The notes beneath the pieces were generated by a model that was given only the letters and a program-made list of their open reading frames with translations, searched no databases and was not told the DNA's origin. Shown in pieces: positions 62,771-64,000 of a DNA stretch of 64,000 nt. Origin of the DNA: CAZGSD01 sp964528305 (GTDB taxonomy: Bacteria > Patescibacteriota > Gracilibacteria > UBA1369). Every line of letters begins with the position of its first letter. Positions within the stretch are counted from its first letter, which is position 1. Location: the NCBI GenBank assembly GCA_964528305.1, contig CAZGSD010000002.1, forward strand, positions 62,001 through 126,000, written 5' to 3'. A program made the position numbers and the translations under genes.

Positions 62771-64000
62771 ATGTCTCATCAAACTTTAAAAGCTTTCCAA
62801 AAATACCAGAACATTCATTTTATTGGAATTGGCGGAATAGGAATAAGTGCTCTTGCTAGAATTTTGGCCAGGACAGGCCATCATATTACCGGATCAGACA
62901 ACAGCACCAGCCACAACAGTGAATTACTTCAACAAGAAGGGATTATCCTTCACTCTGTGCATCAGGCGGAAAACATTCCACCACAAACCAACTTAGTGAT
63001 ACACACCACGGCTATAGCCGATGATAATGTTGAGTTGCAGGCAGCTCGAAACAGGGGACTCACTATACTGACTTACCCACAGGCCATTGGTTTACTCACT
63101 AAGTCCTATCGCAGTATTTGTATAGCAGGCACACATGGCAAAACCACCACCACGGCCATGCTGGGACTGATGATGGCAGCAGAACAAACGGATCCAACGG
63201 TCATTGTCGGAAGTCTGATCAAAGAGTTTGATCAGAAAAATGAAAGGCTAGGCAAGTCTCCTTGGCTGGTATTGGAATCCTGTGAATACAAAGACGCTTT
63301 TCTCAATTATCAACCAGAAATAATTGTACTTACCTGTATTGATCCCGAACATCTGGATTATTTTAAAACAACAGAAAATTACCTGCAGGCTTTCATCAAC
63401 TTCCTGTCCCGGCTGCCAGAAACAGGTGTATTGATAGCCAATATAGACGATGCCAATATCAAAAAAATTATTCAAGAAAATAACTGGAAATTCTCAATCA
63501 TCACCTATGGCACATCGCCCATAGCTGATTTTCAATTAAACCAGCATCAATTAAAATTACCATCCGGAAAAACATTAGAAGTAAATTTATCAATTCCCGG
63601 CCAACACAATTTACACAATGCCTCAGCTGCTCTGACCGCATTACTACATCTACAGGGAAACAACACAGCGCCAAAACAGGCCCTAACTGCTTTAAACAAC
63701 TTTCGTGGAGCCGCACGACGCTTCGAAATCAAAGGCCAACTTGGTAAAACTACGATTATAGACGACTACGCCCACACTCCCATGGAAATCCAGGCCACCA
63801 TGCAGGGAGCTAGAGAACGGTTTGGCACAGAAGCAAAAATATTAGTTATCTTTCAGCCCCACCAATATTCCCGAACACATTTTTTCCTCAAAGAATTCGG
63901 ACAATCTTTCCAAAACGCCGACCATGTATTCATCCCCAACATTTACCGCACCCGCGACAGTGAAGAAGATGTAAGCAAAGTCAACGTTGATCTATTGGTA
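62771..64000 (+). CDS. murC: UDP-N-acetylmuramate-L-alanine ligase MurC, partial
   Basis: 410 codons are visible and the gene runs off the window (full length ~460). The NAD-like N-terminal IHFIGIGGIGISALA, the P-loop CIAGTHGKTTTTAML, the nucleotide/magnesium block and the C-terminal IIDDYAHTPMEIQ and FQPHQYSRTHFF identify MurC, which adds L-Ala to UDP-MurNAc in peptidoglycan synthesis. The ATG at 62771 is only 6 bp from the divergent FtsB/DivIC-like start. Confidence 0.96.
   Translation, partial: MSHQTLKAFQKYQNIHFIGIGGIGISALARILARTGHHITGSDNSTSHNSELLQQEGIILHSVHQAENIPPQTNLVIHTTAIADDNVELQAARNRGLTILTYPQAIGLLTKSYRSICIAGTHGKTTTTAMLGLMMAAEQTDPTVIVGSLIKEFDQKNERLGKSPWLVLESCEYKDAFLNYQPEIIVLTCIDPEHLDYFKTTENYLQAFINFLSRLPETGVLIANIDDANIKKIIQENNWKFSIITYGTSPIADFQLNQHQLKLPSGKTLEVNLSIPGQHNLHNASAALTALLHLQGNNTAPKQALTALNNFRGAARRFEIKGQLGKTTIIDDYAHTPMEIQATMQGARERFGTEAKILVIFQPHQYSRTHFFLKEFGQSFQNADHVFIPNIYRTRDSEEDVSKVNVDLLV

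Noticed and set aside
1..64000. Alternative genetic code (UGA as Gly, as in Gracilibacteria/SR1)
   Set aside because: TGA ends well-defined genes (for example at 9538-9540) and no conserved protein is interrupted by in-frame TGA.
1..64000. CRISPR arrays, insertion sequences, integrases, prophage
   Set aside because: No regularly spaced repeats, transposase motifs (DDE, HUH) or phage structural genes were seen in any frame.

Overview
The window reads as one scaffold of a Patescibacteria/CPR (Parcubacteria-like) genome. Pointers are the compact standard-code gene set (TGA is used as a stop), a murein and S-layer type envelope (murC, LytR-CpsA-Psr protein, LytM peptidase with SLH domains, csaB), short or lineage-specific versions of housekeeping proteins, several large orphan coiled-coil proteins, paired TraG/VirD4-like membrane ATPases, and a near absence of Shine-Dalgarno sequences. 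Assignment below phylum level is not possible from sequence alone. A 100-N scaffold gap lies at 3887-3986.

Layout. 1-7.1 kb: a minus-strand run of orphan genes (giant coiled-coil protein, helical protein, PPP-type phosphatase homologue with an altered metal ligand, small helical protein, partial membrane-anchored protein). 7.3-10.8 kb: trigger factor, small membrane protein, wHTH regulator, L19 and RNase HII. 10.8-11.9 kb: csaB. About 12.05-15.18 kb: a sharply GC-rich island with its own Shine-Dalgarno signals and terminator, encoding a secreted beta-barrel-like protein and a Cys-rich lipoprotein with a MopE-type motif. It looks foreign (transfer or assembly chimera). 15.2-22.4 kb: a minus-strand operon of infB, a cupin ketoisomerase-like gene, rfbB, proS, rfbD and rfbA. 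22.4-24.9 kb: two plus-strand genes ending in an SGNH hydrolase. 25-33 kb: rpsA, rsmE, clpC (with a CIRCE operator), a lipoprotein, ruvB and a PH-domain protein. 33.2-35.3 kb: tRNA-Arg and the SLH/LytM protein. 35.4-45.2 kb: tsaE, dnaE, aspS, ATPase, 3D-domain wall protein. 45.2-53 kb: mixed small genes, tRNA-Leu, HIT protein, two sigma4-HARE regulators, a GT2 glycosyltransferase and a response regulator. 53.2-59.7 kb: rlmN, DUF3467, glycyl-tRNA synthetase, second ATPase, LCP protein. 59.7-64 kb: an AlaRS-core-like orphan, a CarS-like and CDP-alcohol transferase pair, two Met-type tRNAs, an FtsB/DivIC-like protein and murC (runs off the end).

How genes fit together. CsaB (pyruvylation of wall polymer) and the SLH protein are natural partners for S-layer anchoring. 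The rfb genes supply dTDP-sugars, and the GT2 and LCP proteins could export or attach glycan. Translation genes are scattered through the window (L19, S1, IF-2, ProRS, AspRS, GlyRS, RsmE, RlmN, TsaE, four tRNAs).

Most unusual signals: two hairpins with unrelated stems but a nearly identical 25-nt loop, both between convergent genes; a free-standing alanyl-tRNA-synthetase-core-like protein; duplicated sigma-region-4/HARE regulators; two genes (rnhB, GT2) whose conserved N-termini have no ATG/GTG/TTG start; and a recurrent extended -10 promoter TGCTANAAT.
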